A stretch of 64,000 nt of DNA, from NCBI GenBank assembly GCA_024128875.1, contig JAMYFF010000010.1:62001-126000 (forward strand). Reading direction: 5' to 3'. This DNA is from Salinilacustrithrix flava (lineage in GTDB: Bacteria > Actinomycetota > Acidimicrobiia > Acidimicrobiales > Salinilacustritrichaceae). A model generated the notes under the pieces. That model was not told the origin of the DNA. It made no database searches and worked only from the letters and a program-made list of their open reading frames with translations. The translations under genes and the position numbers were made by a program. This document shows, piece after piece, positions 31,026 to 40,110 of the stretch (positions are counted from its first letter, which is position 1; each line of letters starts with the position of its first letter).

Positions 31026-33542
31026 ATGGCCGCAGACACCGCTTCGAACGACGTCGCGGACGGGCGCGTGCCCGACTACGACCCGCAGTCCGTCGAGGCG
31101 CGGTGGCAGCAGCGCTGGCGTGACGAGGGCACCTACGAGATCGACAACGACGATCCCCGCCCCCCGTACTACGTGCTGAACATGTACCCGTACCCGTCGG
31201 GGCCGGCCCACATGGGGCACGTGCGCAACTACACCTTCGGCGACCTGATCGTGCGCTACAAGACCATGCAGGGCCACGGCGTGCTGTCGCCGATGGGCTT
31301 CGACTCCTTCGGCCTGCCGGCCGAGAACGCCGCCATCCAGTCGGGCATCCACCCCCGCGTGTTCACCGAGGAGCGGATCCCGCAGCTGACGTCGTCGATC
31401 ACCCGGATCGGCGCGGTCTACGACTGGCGCCGCACCGTGGCCAGCCACACGCCCGAGTACATCCGGTTCACGCAGTGGATCTTCCTGCGCTTCCTGGAGC
31501 GGGGTCTGGCCTACAAGCGCAAGGCGGCCGTGAACTGGTGCCCCGGCTGCCAGACGGTGCTGGCCAACGAACAGGTGCTCGCCGACGGGACGTGCGAGCG
31601 GTCGGGGGACCTGGTCGAGGCGCGCGACCTGGAGCAGTGGTTCTTCAAGATCACCGACTACGCCCAGCAGCTGCTGGACGACCTGGAGCTGGTCGACTGG
31701 CCCGAGCGGGTCGTGACCATGCAGCGCAACTGGATCGGCCGGTCCGAGGGGGCCCAGTTCTCGATGCCCGTCGTCGACGCCGACGGTGAGCCGCACGAGT
31801 CCGCCGCCCGCGTCGAGGTGTACACGACCCGACCCGACACCGCCTTCGGCATGACCTACGCCGTCCTGGCCCCGGAGCACGAGCTGGCCCTCACGGTCAC
31901 CACGCCCGAGCAGCGCGACGAGGTCGAGGCCTTCATCGCCAAGGCGCGCTCGACGTCGGAGATGGATCGGCTGTCGTCGGAGGGCGCCATCGACAAGCGC
32001 GGCGTGTTCACCGGCTCGTACCTGCAGAACCCGTTCAACGGCGAGCCGGTCCCGCTGTACCTGGCCGACTACGTGCTGGTCACCTACGGCACCGGGGCGA
32101 TCATGGCGGTCCCCGGCGAGGACCAGCGGGACTGGGACTTCGCCAAGGCCTACGACCTGCCGATCATCCGCACCGTGCAGCCGCCGGAGGGCTTCGACGG
32201 CGAGGCGTACACGGGCACCGGCCCGGCCATCAACAGCGCCGGCACCACCATCACCGGCGACGAGCTGGACCTGAACGGCCTGGAGATGGCCGAGGCCAAG
32301 GCCAGGGCCATCGACTGGTTGACGGCCAACGGCATCGGCCAGGACCGGGTGAACTACCGCCTGCGCGACTGGCTGCTGTCCCGCCAGCGCTTCTGGGGCT
32401 GCCCGATCCCGATCGTGTACTGCACGTCGTGTGCCGGGCTGGACGGGAACGGAGCGGTGCCGGTGCCGGACGACCAGCTGCCGGTGATCGCCCCGGACGA
32501 CGTCGAGTTCCTGCCGACGGGGGAGTCACCGCTCAAGCACCACGAGGGCTTCCTGCGCACGACGTGCCCGCAGTGCGGCGGGGAGGCCATGCGCGAGACC
32601 GACACGATGGACACCTTCGTGGACTCCTCGTGGTACTTCCTGCGCTTCGCGGATCCGACCAACGAGGACCTGCCGTTCTCCCAGGAAGCCGTCGACCACT
32701 GGCTGCCGGTGGACCAGTACATCGGCGGCGTCGAGCACGCCATCCTCCACCTGATGTACGCCCGGTTCTTCACCAAGGCCCTGGCCGACATCGGCGTGGC
32801 CCCGTCGGACCTGCGCGAGCCGTTCAAGCGCCTGTTCACCCAGGGCATGATCCGCCTCGGTGGGGCCAAGATGTCCAAGTCGAAGGGCAACCTGGTGGCC
32901 CCCGAGGAGATCCTCGACCGCGAGGGCGCCGACGCCCTGCGCCTCGGTCAGCTCTTCGTCGGCCCCCCGGCCGACGACGTCGACTGGGAGGGCGTGGGCA
33001 TCGAGGGCACCCACCGCTTCATCGGTCGCCTGTGGCGCCTCGCCCACCCCGCCTCCGACGCCGTGCCCGAGGCCACCGGCGACGCCGCGGTGGCGGTGGA
33101 CAAGGAGGCGCACCGCCTCATCGCCCGCGTGTCCGACGAGTACGAGCGGTGGTCCTACAACACGGCCGTGGCCGCGTTCATGGAGTTCACGAACCTGCTG
33201 TACAAGCAGGGCCGGACCGACTTCGCCGTGGACTCCCTGCTCCTGCTCCTCGCCCCGATGGCGCCCCACGTCACCGCCGAGCTGTGGGAGCTGCGCCACG
33301 GCACCCACGTCCACGAGCAGGCCTGGCCCACCCACGATCCGTCGATGCTGGCCGTCGACAGCGTGACGATGGTGGTGCAGGTGAAGGGCAAGGTGCGGGA
33401 CCGCATCGAGGTCTCCCCCGACATCTCCGAGGAAGAGGCCCGCGCCCTGGCGCTCGCCAGCGAGGCGGTCCAGGGCCACCTCGACGGGGAGCCGACCAAG
33501 GTCATCGTGCGCCCGCCCAACATCGTCAACATCGTTCCGTAG
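31026..33542 (+). CDS. leuS: Leucine--tRNA ligase
   Basis: Charges tRNA-Leu. The 838-residue class I synthetase has the HIGH motif as GPAHMGHVRNYT (about 57), a CP1 editing domain (about 225-420, with TTRPDTAFGMTYAVLAPEH and GTGAIMAVPGEDQRDWDFA), zinc-type cysteines (NWCPGCQ and CPQCGG), the KMSKS loop AKMSKSKGN (about 617), an anticodon-binding helical domain and a C-terminal domain ending VIVRPPNIVNIVP. All catalytic blocks are intact. The ATG at 31026 has a -10 box 8 nt upstream. It is the bacterial short form. A long inverted repeat follows the stop. Confidence 0.97.
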   Translation: MAADTASNDVADGRVPDYDPQSVEARWQQRWRDEGTYEIDNDDPRPPYYVLNMYPYPSGPAHMGHVRNYTFGDLIVRYKTMQGHGVLSPMGFDSFGLPAENAAIQSGIHPRVFTEERIPQLTSSITRIGAVYDWRRTVASHTPEYIRFTQWIFLRFLERGLAYKRKAAVNWCPGCQTVLANEQVLADGTCERSGDLVEARDLEQWFFKITDYAQQLLDDLELVDWPERVVTMQRNWIGRSEGAQFSMPVVDADGEPHESAARVEVYTTRPDTAFGMTYAVLAPEHELALTVTTPEQRDEVEAFIAKARSTSEMDRLSSEGAIDKRGVFTGSYLQNPFNGEPVPLYLADYVLVTYGTGAIMAVPGEDQRDWDFAKAYDLPIIRTVQPPEGFDGEAYTGTGPAINSAGTTITGDELDLNGLEMAEAKARAIDWLTANGIGQDRVNYRLRDWLLSRQRFWGCPIPIVYCTSCAGLDGNGAVPVPDDQLPVIAPDDVEFLPTGESPLKHHEGFLRTTCPQCGGEAMRETDTMDTFVDSSWYFLRFADPTNEDLPFSQEAVDHWLPVDQYIGGVEHAILHLMYARFFTKALADIGVAPSDLREPFKRLFTQGMIRLGGAKMSKSKGNLVAPEEILDREGADALRLGQLFVGPPADDVDWEGVGIEGTHRFIGRLWRLAHPASDAVPEATGDAAVAVDKEAHRLIARVSDEYERWSYNTAVAAFMEFTNLLYKQGRTDFAVDSLLLLLAPMAPHVTAELWELRHGTHVHEQAWPTHDPSMLAVDSVTMVVQVKGKVRDRIEVSPDISEEEARALALASEAVQGHLDGEPTKVIVRPPNIVNIVP

Positions 33543-33548
33543 CGGGAC

Positions 33549-33590
33549 ATCCCGTGGATCGCGACCACATCCGGTCGCGATCCACGAGAT
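33549..33590. repeat. 18-bp inverted repeat at a convergent junction (family A)
   Basis: Bases 33549-33566 pair with 33573-33590 with a single mismatch, around a 6-nt loop. The arm begins ATCCCGTGGATC, as in the repeats at 21284 and 55272. It lies between the convergent stops of leuS (33542) and the CHRD protein (33606). Confidence 0.78.
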
Positions 33591-33605
33591 CTCGCTCGTC
33601 GAGCG

Positions 33606-34085
33606 CTAGTTGCGCCCGAGCTCCGTGCGCACGACCGTGAGGTCCTCGTTGGTGTGGGCGTTGATGTAGTACTCGTCGGGGTCGGACAGGACGCCGCGCA
33701 GAGAGTCCCGGTCGCCGGTCATGCAGCCGGTGGTCGACTCGCCGCCGTCGACGATCAGATCGCTGGCGTCGATGGCGATGCCGCCGTTCTGCTCGCCCGG
33801 CGCCTTCTCGTGCAGATGGAGGGCGACGATCTGGACGTCCTCGGGGAGGTCGAAGTCCAGGAACAGGCAGAACCGCTCCTGGCCGTGGTTGAGGTACATG
33901 GCCCCGGTCCCGACCGAGCCTTCGGGCGCGGCACCGAATGGGTCGTCGGCATCGACCGCAGCCTGCGGCGTCAGTTCGAGGTCGAAGTACTTCTTGCCCT
34001 TGGTGTGGTCCGCCTGGGCTGGGGCGGCGGTCAGGGCGAGGATTCCGGTGGCGGCGGCGCCGACGGCGAGGGTGCGGAGCTTCAT
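33606..34085 (-). CDS. Secreted CHRD-domain protein
   Basis: 159 residues with a clear signal peptide (MKLRTLAVGAAATGILALT, cleavage after AQA at about 26). The mature part matches a CHRD domain: IVALHLHEKAPGEQNGGIAI then PDEYYINAHTNEDLTVVRTEL. The fold occurs in chordin and many bacterial exported proteins; its bacterial role is unknown, with copper or metal binding sometimes suggested. One cysteine pair (FCLFLDFD and TGCMTG) could form a disulfide. The ATG at 34085 has a weak GGGAG upstream. Its neighbour upstream on the same strand is a secreted-type zinc peptidase 79 bases away. Confidence 0.83.
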   Translation of the reverse strand: MKLRTLAVGAAATGILALTAAPAQADHTKGKKYFDLELTPQAAVDADDPFGAAPEGSVGTGAMYLNHGQERFCLFLDFDLPEDVQIVALHLHEKAPGEQNGGIAIDASDLIVDGGESTTGCMTGDRDSLRGVLSDPDEYYINAHTNEDLTVVRTELGRN

Positions 34086-34164
34086 GGTGGTCTCCCGGGG
34101 AGGTGGTTGGTTCCCCCCTTCTCCGGAACCGACCCGGCAACCGTATGACCGTTTCGGGGCTTTT

Positions 34165-35046
34165 CTACAGATCGTCGGCGGCGAAGGTGTCGCACCGGTT
34201 CGGGTCGCCGGTCTCGTAGCCGGTGAGGAACCACTGCTGGCGCTGCTCGGCCGACCCGTGGGTCCAGGTGTGCGGGTTCACCTCGCCGGTGGCCGCCTCC
34301 TGGATCCGGTCGTCCCCGACGGCGGCCGCTGCGCTCAGCGCCTCGTCGATGTCCTGCTCGGTGAGCTCGAGGATCAGGATCTCGCCGGTGGCCGGGTCCG
34401 GGGTGGTGGTGGCGTGGTTGGCCCACACGCCGGCGAAGCAGTCGGCCTGCAGCTCCTGGCGGACGGCGTCGCTCTCCGGTCCGCTGCCCCGCCCGGCGCG
34501 GACGCCGATGAGGTTCTGGACGTGGTGGCCGTACTCGTGGGCCAGGACGTAGGCCTCGGCGAAGTCGCCGCCGGAGGCCCCGAAGCGGGACTCGAGGTCG
34601 TCGAAGAAGCCGAGGTCGATGTAGATCTGCTGGTCGGCGGGGCAGTAGAAGGGCCCGACCGCGGAGCTCGCCGAGCCGCACCCGCCGGTGGTGACGCCGC
34701 CGGTGAAGAAGTTGGTGATCGCCGGCTCGTAGCCCTGGAGCTGGGTGGCCCACAGGTCCTGGATGCTGTTGACGACGGCGACGATGCGGCACTCCTGGTC
34801 CCGCTCGGCGTCCGCGCCGGTCTCGCAGCCCTCGATCGGCTCGCTGGAGGCACCCTGTCCGCCGGTGCGGGTGCCCTCGAGCGCGCCGAGGGCGCCGCTC
34901 AGGTCGCCCCCGCCGCCGCCCAGGAACTGCAGCGCCAGCACCACGAGGACGCCGACGATGCCGGCGCCGCCGCCCACCGCGGCTGCCCCGCCCTTGCGGG
35001 TGCGGACCTGATCGGAGTCGAGCCGGGCCCGTCGGTTGAACTTCAT
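34165..35046 (-). CDS. Neutral zinc metallopeptidase, YpfJ type
   Basis: A 293-residue membrane-anchored protein of the PF04228 putative neutral zinc peptidase family. It has a basic cytoplasmic N-terminus (MKFNRRARLDSDQVRTRKGG), one membrane helix (about 24-44) and an extracytoplasmic domain. The metal motif HEYGHHVQNL is near residue 170 and the third-ligand segment ELQADCFAGVWANH follows. Cysteines in GGCGSASSAVGPFYCPADQQ are typical. Its substrate is not known. The ATG at 35046 fits the standard KFNRRARLD opening. No strong terminator separates it from the CHRD gene, so they could be cotranscribed. Confidence 0.92.
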   Translation of the reverse strand: MKFNRRARLDSDQVRTRKGGAAAVGGGAGIVGVLVVLALQFLGGGGGDLSGALGALEGTRTGGQGASSEPIEGCETGADAERDQECRIVAVVNSIQDLWATQLQGYEPAITNFFTGGVTTGGCGSASSAVGPFYCPADQQIYIDLGFFDDLESRFGASGGDFAEAYVLAHEYGHHVQNLIGVRAGRGSGPESDAVRQELQADCFAGVWANHATTTPDPATGEILILELTEQDIDEALSAAAAVGDDRIQEAATGEVNPHTWTHGSAEQRQQWFLTGYETGDPNRCDTFAADDL

Positions 35047-35104
35047 CGGCCACCCCTACCCCGTCGTCCTGCTGTCCGGACCTCTGCCAGCAGATCTTCC
35101 CAGG

Positions 35105-36043
35105 TCAGGTGATGCGGGGCAGGAGCCACCCGAGCGCGACCTGGGCCTGCGCCCGCTGGAAGGAGCGGATCGCGGGCAACCCGGCCGGGGCCGGATCCAG
35201 GGACTGGCGGACGAAGAACCCGGCGAGCGCGGCGAGCACCGCGACCAGCGCGTCGGGGTCGACGTCGGCGAAGAGGTGGTGCGCCTCGATGACCGAGGCC
35301 GGGTCCGGGCCTCCGAGGCCCACCGAGGGCAGCAGCATGGCCAGGTCGACGAACGCAGCGCCGGTGCATGCCCAGGGCCAGTCGACGAGGACGACCTCGC
35401 CGGTCGGCGTGATGAGCAGGTTGTCGGCGCGCAGGTCGGTGTGGAGCAGGGTGTCGCCCGACGCGGCCACGGCCCACGGTTCCTCGAGGATGGCGAGGCG
35501 ATCCACGGCCGCGACCACGTCCGGGCCGTACGAGGACGCATCCGCCTCACCGGCGGCCAGCTGGCGCCACCCCCGGAACGCCGCGCCGTAGCGGGCCTCG
35601 ACGGTCTGCAACCCGGGGGCGGGCGTCGGGGTCGTGCGCTCGGCGAAGCGCTGGAGGGCGGGGAGCACGACGGCCAGCTGGTCGTGCGTCCACGGCTCCG
35701 CCGGCTGGACGCCCTCGACCTCCTCGAACACCAGGGCCACCCAGTGCCCGTCGTCCACGACGTGCAGCAGGCGGGGGACGGGCAGGTCGGACGGCAGCTG
35801 GGCGGCCACCTCGGCCTCCCGCCGGTGGATGCGGCAGGCATGCGGGTTCTGGTCGGGCGACACCGCCTTCACGAAGGCGCGGCGACCATCGCGCAGGGTG
35901 CAGCGGGCGGCGAGGCCGGGGGAGAAGCCGCCGGGCTGGTTGCGGGCATCGACGACCGCCGCGCCGAGGCGCGATTCGATGGCGCGCCGGACGTCGGGTC
36001 CGACGTCGTGCCACTCGATCCGCTGGCCGCCGCTGGCCTCCAT
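35105..36043 (-). CDS. Aminoglycoside phosphotransferase-fold kinase
   Basis: A 312-residue APH-fold protein. It has a nucleotide-binding N-lobe (GGFSPGLAARCTLRDGRRAFVKAVSP, in parts, with the ATP lysine) and the catalytic loop LLHTDLRADNLLI (HxDxxxxN) and metal motif VLVDWPWACTG in the C-lobe. In HTDLRADN the usual G of HGD is T. Acceptors of such kinases range from small metabolites to acyl-CoA-related substrates; none can be assigned. The ATG at 36043 lies just downstream of the stop of the SRPBCC gene (36055), so the two form a pair. Confidence 0.85.
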   Translation of the reverse strand: MEASGGQRIEWHDVGPDVRRAIESRLGAAVVDARNQPGGFSPGLAARCTLRDGRRAFVKAVSPDQNPHACRIHRREAEVAAQLPSDLPVPRLLHVVDDGHWVALVFEEVEGVQPAEPWTHDQLAVVLPALQRFAERTTPTPAPGLQTVEARYGAAFRGWRQLAAGEADASSYGPDVVAAVDRLAILEEPWAVAASGDTLLHTDLRADNLLITPTGEVVLVDWPWACTGAAFVDLAMLLPSVGLGGPDPASVIEAHHLFADVDPDALVAVLAALAGFFVRQSLDPAPAGLPAIRSFQRAQAQVALGWLLPRIT

Positions 36044-36054
36044 GGCCCGGGTGA

Positions 36055-36528
36055 TCAGCCCCGCACGTGGCCGGCGAGGCCGGCGAGCCCGTCGGAGATC
36101 ACCTTGCGCAGCAGCGGTGCGGCGACCGGGCGGAGCAGCTTGCCACCCACCGGGTCGATGCCCATGGTGTAGGTCACCGTGGAGGCCCGGTCGCCATCGG
36201 GGGTCACCCGGATGTCCTCGACCATCGAGCGCAGGCCGGGCCGGGTCGACCCGGTGACGGTGAACGCGAAGCGCCGCTCGGGCTCCCACGCCAGGAACTC
36301 CTCCTCGACCGCGGCGGCGCCGAGGTCCACGGTCCGGGTGCCACCGACGGCGTCGGCGACCGAGCCGGGGGTGACGGCCACGAGGCGGGGGAACCACTCC
36401 GTCCAGCCGGCGTGGTCGGCGATCGCCTCCCACACGACCGCTGGCGGCTGGGCGATCCGTCGGCTCCGGGAGGCGCGCACCGGGGCGGTGTCGATCCACT
36501 CGAGCGGTTGGGGGGTGATCGGCGTCAT
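36055..36528 (-). CDS. SRPBCC-fold protein (polyketide cyclase/START-like)
   Basis: 157 residues with the helix-grip fold pattern: ASRSRRIAQPPAVVWEAIADHAGWTEWFP (in parts) for the first strand and helix, VEEEFLAWEPERRFAFTVTG in the middle, and a long C-terminal helix (PVAAPLLRKVISDGLAGLAG). Such proteins bind hydrophobic ligands or act as small cyclases or transporters. The ATG at 36528 gives a normal length. It is divergent from the acyl-AMP ligase gene (60 bases), and a lipid-related role for the pair is a guess from context. Confidence 0.83.
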   Translation of the reverse strand: MTPITPQPLEWIDTAPVRASRSRRIAQPPAVVWEAIADHAGWTEWFPRLVAVTPGSVADAVGGTRTVDLGAAAVEEEFLAWEPERRFAFTVTGSTRPGLRSMVEDIRVTPDGDRASTVTYTMGIDPVGGKLLRPVAAPLLRKVISDGLAGLAGHVRG

Positions 36529-36588
36529 GGCCGGAGCCTCGCACGGGCCGGCCGTTCTGCGAAACGGGGTAACGGGGACGGACGCGCG

Positions 36589-38301
36589 ATGGTCGAAGCC
36601 GACGTGCCCATGACTCCGCGCCGCTCCGGCGCCTCCCATGACACCCTCGCCACCCGGGTCGCGGCCGGTGCCGCCCGAGGCCACGACGTCACCTTCGTGT
36701 CCGGCGACGTCCACGTCACGGTCCCGTGGTCCGACGTCCACGACGAGGCGACGGCCATGGCCGCCGCCATGCAGCAGCGGGGGATCCGCCCCGGTGACCA
36801 CGTGGCCCTGCTCGGACCGACGACCCGGTCGCTGGTCACCGGCATCCAGGCGGTGTGGCTGGCCGGCGCCACCATCGTCGTGCTGCCGCTCCCGATGCGG
36901 ATGGGCTCGCTCGACGAGTTCATCGCCCAGACCCGCCAGAGGATCCTGGACGCCGACGTCTCCCTCGTCGTCGCCGATCCCGACCTCGCCGCCTTCATCA
37001 CCCCCGAGCCGGGCGACCCGCCCCTCGTCGTCTTCGACGAGCTGGTGACGGACGCGCCGTTCGAGGCGCCCGTCCCGGACCCGGGTGCGAACGCCATCCT
37101 GCAGTTCACCAGCGGCTCCACGTCGGACCCGAAGGGCGTCGTGCTGCCGCACCGCGCCGTGTGCGCCAACCTCGACGCGATCGCCGAGGCCGCGGAGCTG
37201 GCCGTCGACGACGACGTGCTGGTGTCCTGGCTGCCGCTGTACCACGACATGGGCCTGGTCGGGATCCTGTCCCTCGCGATGACCACCGGCACCCAGATGG
37301 TGCTCGGCGCCCCCCAGGACTTCCTCGCCTCGCCCGCCCGCTGGATGCAGTGGATGTCCCGGTACGGCGGCACCGCCACGGCCGGGCCGAACTTCTCCTA
37401 CGTGCTCGCCACCCGGGCGCTGCGCCGCGCCGCCCGCGAGGGCGAGCAGCTCGACCTGTCGACGCTGCGCGTCGTGCTGAACGGCGCGGAACCCATCGAC
37501 CCGCGCACGGTGGAGGACTTCCTCGACGCCGGGGCACCCTTCGGCATGCCGCGCGGGTCCGCGTTCCCCGCGTTCGGGATGGCCGAGGTCGCCATCGCCG
37601 GCACCTTCCCGCCCCCGGGCCGGGGCCTCGTCGTCGACACCGTCGACCGTCGGGTGCTCGAGACCGAGCGGTACGCCGCGCCGGCCGATCCCGGCGCCGA
37701 CAACGCCCGCGGCTTCGCCCTGCTGGGGCGTGCCGTCCCTGGGCTGGAGATCCGCATCGTGGGCACGGACGACGGCCGGGAGCTGCACGAGCGCGAGGTC
37801 GGCGAGCTGGAGATCCGGGGCACCTCGGTGTGCGCCGGCTACTACGGGCGTCCCGAGCTGAACGACGAGCTGTTCCACGACGGCTGGCTGCGCACCGGCG
37901 ACCTCGGCTACCTCGTCGACGGCGAGCTGGTGCTCTGCGGTCGCATCAAGGACGTCATCATCGTCGCGGGGCGCAACGTGTTCCCCGAGGACGTCGAGCG
38001 AGCCTGCAACGACGTCGACGGGGTGCGGGCCGGCAACGTCATCGCCTTCGGCGTGGAGACCGCCAAGGGCAAGGAGGGCATGGTCGTGGTCGCCGAGGCC
38101 CGCCCGCCCGAGGGCAGCACGGACCTGTCGCCGGTGCGGGCTGACGTGCAGCACCGGGTGCAGGCGGTCGCCGGGATCCCGGCCAAGGACGTCGTGCTCG
38201 TCGCGCCGGGCACCCTGCCCAAGACCAGCAGCGGCAAGCTCCAGCGCGCCCTGTGCCGGGCCCGCTACCTCGACGGCCAGCTCGAGCTGGTCCACGTCTG
38301 A
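36589..38301 (+). CDS. Fatty-acyl-AMP ligase / acyl-CoA synthetase (FadD-like)
   Basis: A 570-residue adenylate-forming enzyme. The P-loop-like motif is ILQFTSGSTSDPKGVVLPHR (about 168), followed by WLPLYHDMGLVG, typical of the long-chain fatty-acyl-AMP ligase (FadD32/FAAL) branch. Later blocks are FPAFGMAEVAIAG, GYYGRPEL, LRTGDLGYLVDGELVLCGRIKDVII and the C-terminal lysine motif LPKTSSGKLQR. Whether it transfers to CoA or to an acyl carrier protein cannot be decided, since no carrier or polyketide gene is near. The ATG at 36589 is taken; ATG 36610 is an alternative. It probably acts on fatty acids at the membrane. Confidence 0.9.
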   Translation: MVEADVPMTPRRSGASHDTLATRVAAGAARGHDVTFVSGDVHVTVPWSDVHDEATAMAAAMQQRGIRPGDHVALLGPTTRSLVTGIQAVWLAGATIVVLPLPMRMGSLDEFIAQTRQRILDADVSLVVADPDLAAFITPEPGDPPLVVFDELVTDAPFEAPVPDPGANAILQFTSGSTSDPKGVVLPHRAVCANLDAIAEAAELAVDDDVLVSWLPLYHDMGLVGILSLAMTTGTQMVLGAPQDFLASPARWMQWMSRYGGTATAGPNFSYVLATRALRRAAREGEQLDLSTLRVVLNGAEPIDPRTVEDFLDAGAPFGMPRGSAFPAFGMAEVAIAGTFPPPGRGLVVDTVDRRVLETERYAAPADPGADNARGFALLGRAVPGLEIRIVGTDDGRELHEREVGELEIRGTSVCAGYYGRPELNDELFHDGWLRTGDLGYLVDGELVLCGRIKDVIIVAGRNVFPEDVERACNDVDGVRAGNVIAFGVETAKGKEGMVVVAEARPPEGSTDLSPVRADVQHRVQAVAGIPAKDVVLVAPGTLPKTSSGKLQRALCRARYLDGQLELVHV

Positions 38302-38351
38302 GCGCACCGGGGTCGGACCCCGCCGAATCCGGAATCCGGGCGGTGCAGGGC

Positions 38352-38357
38352 TAGCGT
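38352..38357 (+). promoter_or_regulatory. -10 box TAGCGT of the 38.4 kb membrane cassette
   Basis: TAGCGT ends 7 nt before the ATG at 38365, predicting a leaderless message. A compact palindrome GGGGTC-G-GACCCC lies at about 38308-38320, just after the stop of the upstream ligase gene, and could end that transcript. Confidence 0.5.
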
Positions 38358-38364
38358 CGTGTCC

Positions 38365-38919
38365 ATGAGCCCCCGTGGCGTCGCGATCTCGATGCTGGCC
38401 GTGTCCGGCGTCGCCGTCGGCCACATCGTGGGCTACGGGGTCGCACACCCGCAGGCCGCGGCGCGGGAGGCCGCCCTCGGCGGTCACGCCTACCTCCCCG
38501 CGGCCGCAACGGTGGCCATCCCCCTCGGCGTCGTCGCCGCGCTCGCGTGGGCGATCCGCACGAGCCGCCAGCTCGGCCTCGCCGGCGCCATCCCGTTCCG
38601 GACGCTCGCCCTCGCCCAGCTCGGCGTCTTCGCCGTCCAGGAGGTCGGCGAGCGCGTCGCGGTCGGCGACGCCGCGTCCGGTGTCCTCACCGAGCGGGGC
38701 GTGTGGTTCGGGCTCCTGGCGCAGGTGGCGGTCGCCTACCTCATCACCCGGTCGATCGACGCCGTCCGTCGGGTGGTGCGACTCCTCACGGGTGGAGGTC
38801 GGGTCCTGCGCGACCTGGTCTGCCCTCCTGTCTCCATCGTCCCCGTGGTCGTGCGCGTCCAGCGTGCGGTGGCGGTCTCGGTCGGGCTCCGCGCCCCGCC
38901 GGTGGTCGGCGCGCGCTGA
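38365..38919 (+). CDS. Small multi-pass membrane protein of unknown function
   Basis: 184 residues with about four membrane helices: residues 5-27 (GVAISMLAVSGVAVGHIVGY), 45-66, 75-97 and 108-128. A conserved-looking histidine lies in helix 1 (GHIVGYGVAHP) and another near residue 42 (GGHAYLP), a spacing that could bind metal. The C-terminal 45 residues are basic and cytoplasmic. I cannot name a family. It starts with a -10 box 7 nt before the ATG and is 63 bases ahead of the lipoprotein gene, so it probably opens a three-gene operon with the lipoprotein and the FedA-like protein. Confidence 0.72.
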   Translation: MSPRGVAISMLAVSGVAVGHIVGYGVAHPQAAAREAALGGHAYLPAAATVAIPLGVVAALAWAIRTSRQLGLAGAIPFRTLALAQLGVFAVQEVGERVAVGDAASGVLTERGVWFGLLAQVAVAYLITRSIDAVRRVVRLLTGGGRVLRDLVCPPVSIVPVVVRVQRAVAVSVGLRAPPVVGAR

Positions 38920-38982
38920 CCCCGGGGCCGGCATCGGCCGGTCCGACCGACCACAGACGAACCACCACGAGGAGACCACACC

Positions 38983-40110
38983 ATGGGACGACCCACGTTC
39001 CGCCGCGCGGCCGCGGTCCTCGCCGCCGCGCTGCTCGTCGCCGCCTGCGGCGACGACGACACGACCACCACGACCGCTGACGGCGCCGTCGCCGAACAGG
39101 GCGAGATGGCCGATGGCGGCCACAGCCACGGCGAGGGCATCGAGGTCGGCGATGCCGACGAGATCCCCACCGTCGCGATCACCGCCACCCCGGACGCCAA
39201 GTCGGGCATCAACCTGCAGGTGCAGACCACCGGCATCACCTTCGCCCCCGAGCACGCATCGTCCGAGCACGTCCTCGGCGAGGGCCACGCCCACGTGTAC
39301 GTCGACGGCGAGAAGTACGGCCGCCTCTACGGCGAGTGGATGCACCTCGACGTCGAGGCGGGCGAGCACGAGATCCGCGTCGACCTCAACGCCAACGACC
39401 ACTCGCCGCTGCTCGTCGACGGCGAGCCCGTCGACGACGTCGTGACCGTCGAGGCCCCGGAGCCGCCCAGCGGCCACGGCCACGCCGAGGGCTTCGAGGC
39501 CGACGCGCCCCACCCGACGGTGGCGCTCACCGTGACGGAGGACCCGAAGTCGGGTTGGAACGTGCACGTCGAGACCACCGACTACACCTTCGCCCCCGAG
39601 AAGGCCTCGACCATGGAGACGACGTCGGGGGAGGGTCACGCCCACCTCTACGTCGACGGCCGCAAGATCGCCCGGATGTACGGCGAGTGGCTCCACGTCG
39701 ACGAGGACCTCGCACCCGGGGACCACGAGTTCCGGGTCGAGCTGTCGGCGAACGACCACTCGCCCTACCTGGCCGACGGTGCACCCATCGAGGCGGTCCA
39801 GACCGTGACGGTGGAGGGTGTGCCCGAGGACGCGCCGTCGGCCGACGACGCCGACCAGGTGATCGAGGTGGAGATCGCCAATGACTCCGTCGACAACGGC
39901 GGCCGCCACGAGGTCTCCGTCGGCGACACCGTGGCGCTGGTGATCACCAGCGACGTGGACGACGACATCCACGTGCACGGCTACGACCTCTACGCCGACA
40001 TCGGTCCGTCCGGCCCGGCCACCGTCCTGGTGGAGGCCACGATGCCCGGGGTCTGGGAGGTCGAGCTGCACGACAGCGGCCTGTTCCTGCTGGAGCTGGC
40101 GGTCTCGTGA
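38983..40110 (+). CDS. Lipoprotein with duplicated His-rich domain and C-terminal cupredoxin-like domain
   Basis: A 375-residue lipoprotein: signal peptide and lipobox LLVAACGDD (lipidated Cys about 22), a Thr-rich linker and a HSHGEG patch. Two tandem copies of a domain of about 95 residues follow (about 65-160 and 180-275). Both have TFAPE, GEGHAHVYVDG or GEGHAHLYVDG, YGEWMHLD or YGEWLHVD, and NDHSP. The third domain (about 290-375) has a cupredoxin-like pattern: VSVGDTVALVITSDVDDDIHVHGYD then PGVWEVELHDSG. Histidine placement suggests copper or other metal binding; this is inference. GAGGAG precedes the ATG. The stop overlaps the next start (GTGA). Confidence 0.82.
   Translation: MGRPTFRRAAAVLAAALLVAACGDDDTTTTTADGAVAEQGEMADGGHSHGEGIEVGDADEIPTVAITATPDAKSGINLQVQTTGITFAPEHASSEHVLGEGHAHVYVDGEKYGRLYGEWMHLDVEAGEHEIRVDLNANDHSPLLVDGEPVDDVVTVEAPEPPSGHGHAEGFEADAPHPTVALTVTEDPKSGWNVHVETTDYTFAPEKASTMETTSGEGHAHLYVDGRKIARMYGEWLHVDEDLAPGDHEFRVELSANDHSPYLADGAPIEAVQTVTVEGVPEDAPSADDADQVIEVEIANDSVDNGGRHEVSVGDTVALVITSDVDDDIHVHGYDLYADIGPSGPATVLVEATMPGVWEVELHDSGLFLLELAVS

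Noticed and set aside
36055..40071. A 1338-codon open frame on the minus strand
   Set aside because: Only its last 158 codons (36528-36055) encode a real protein (SRPBCC). The rest is antisense to the ligase and lipoprotein genes and has shadow composition.
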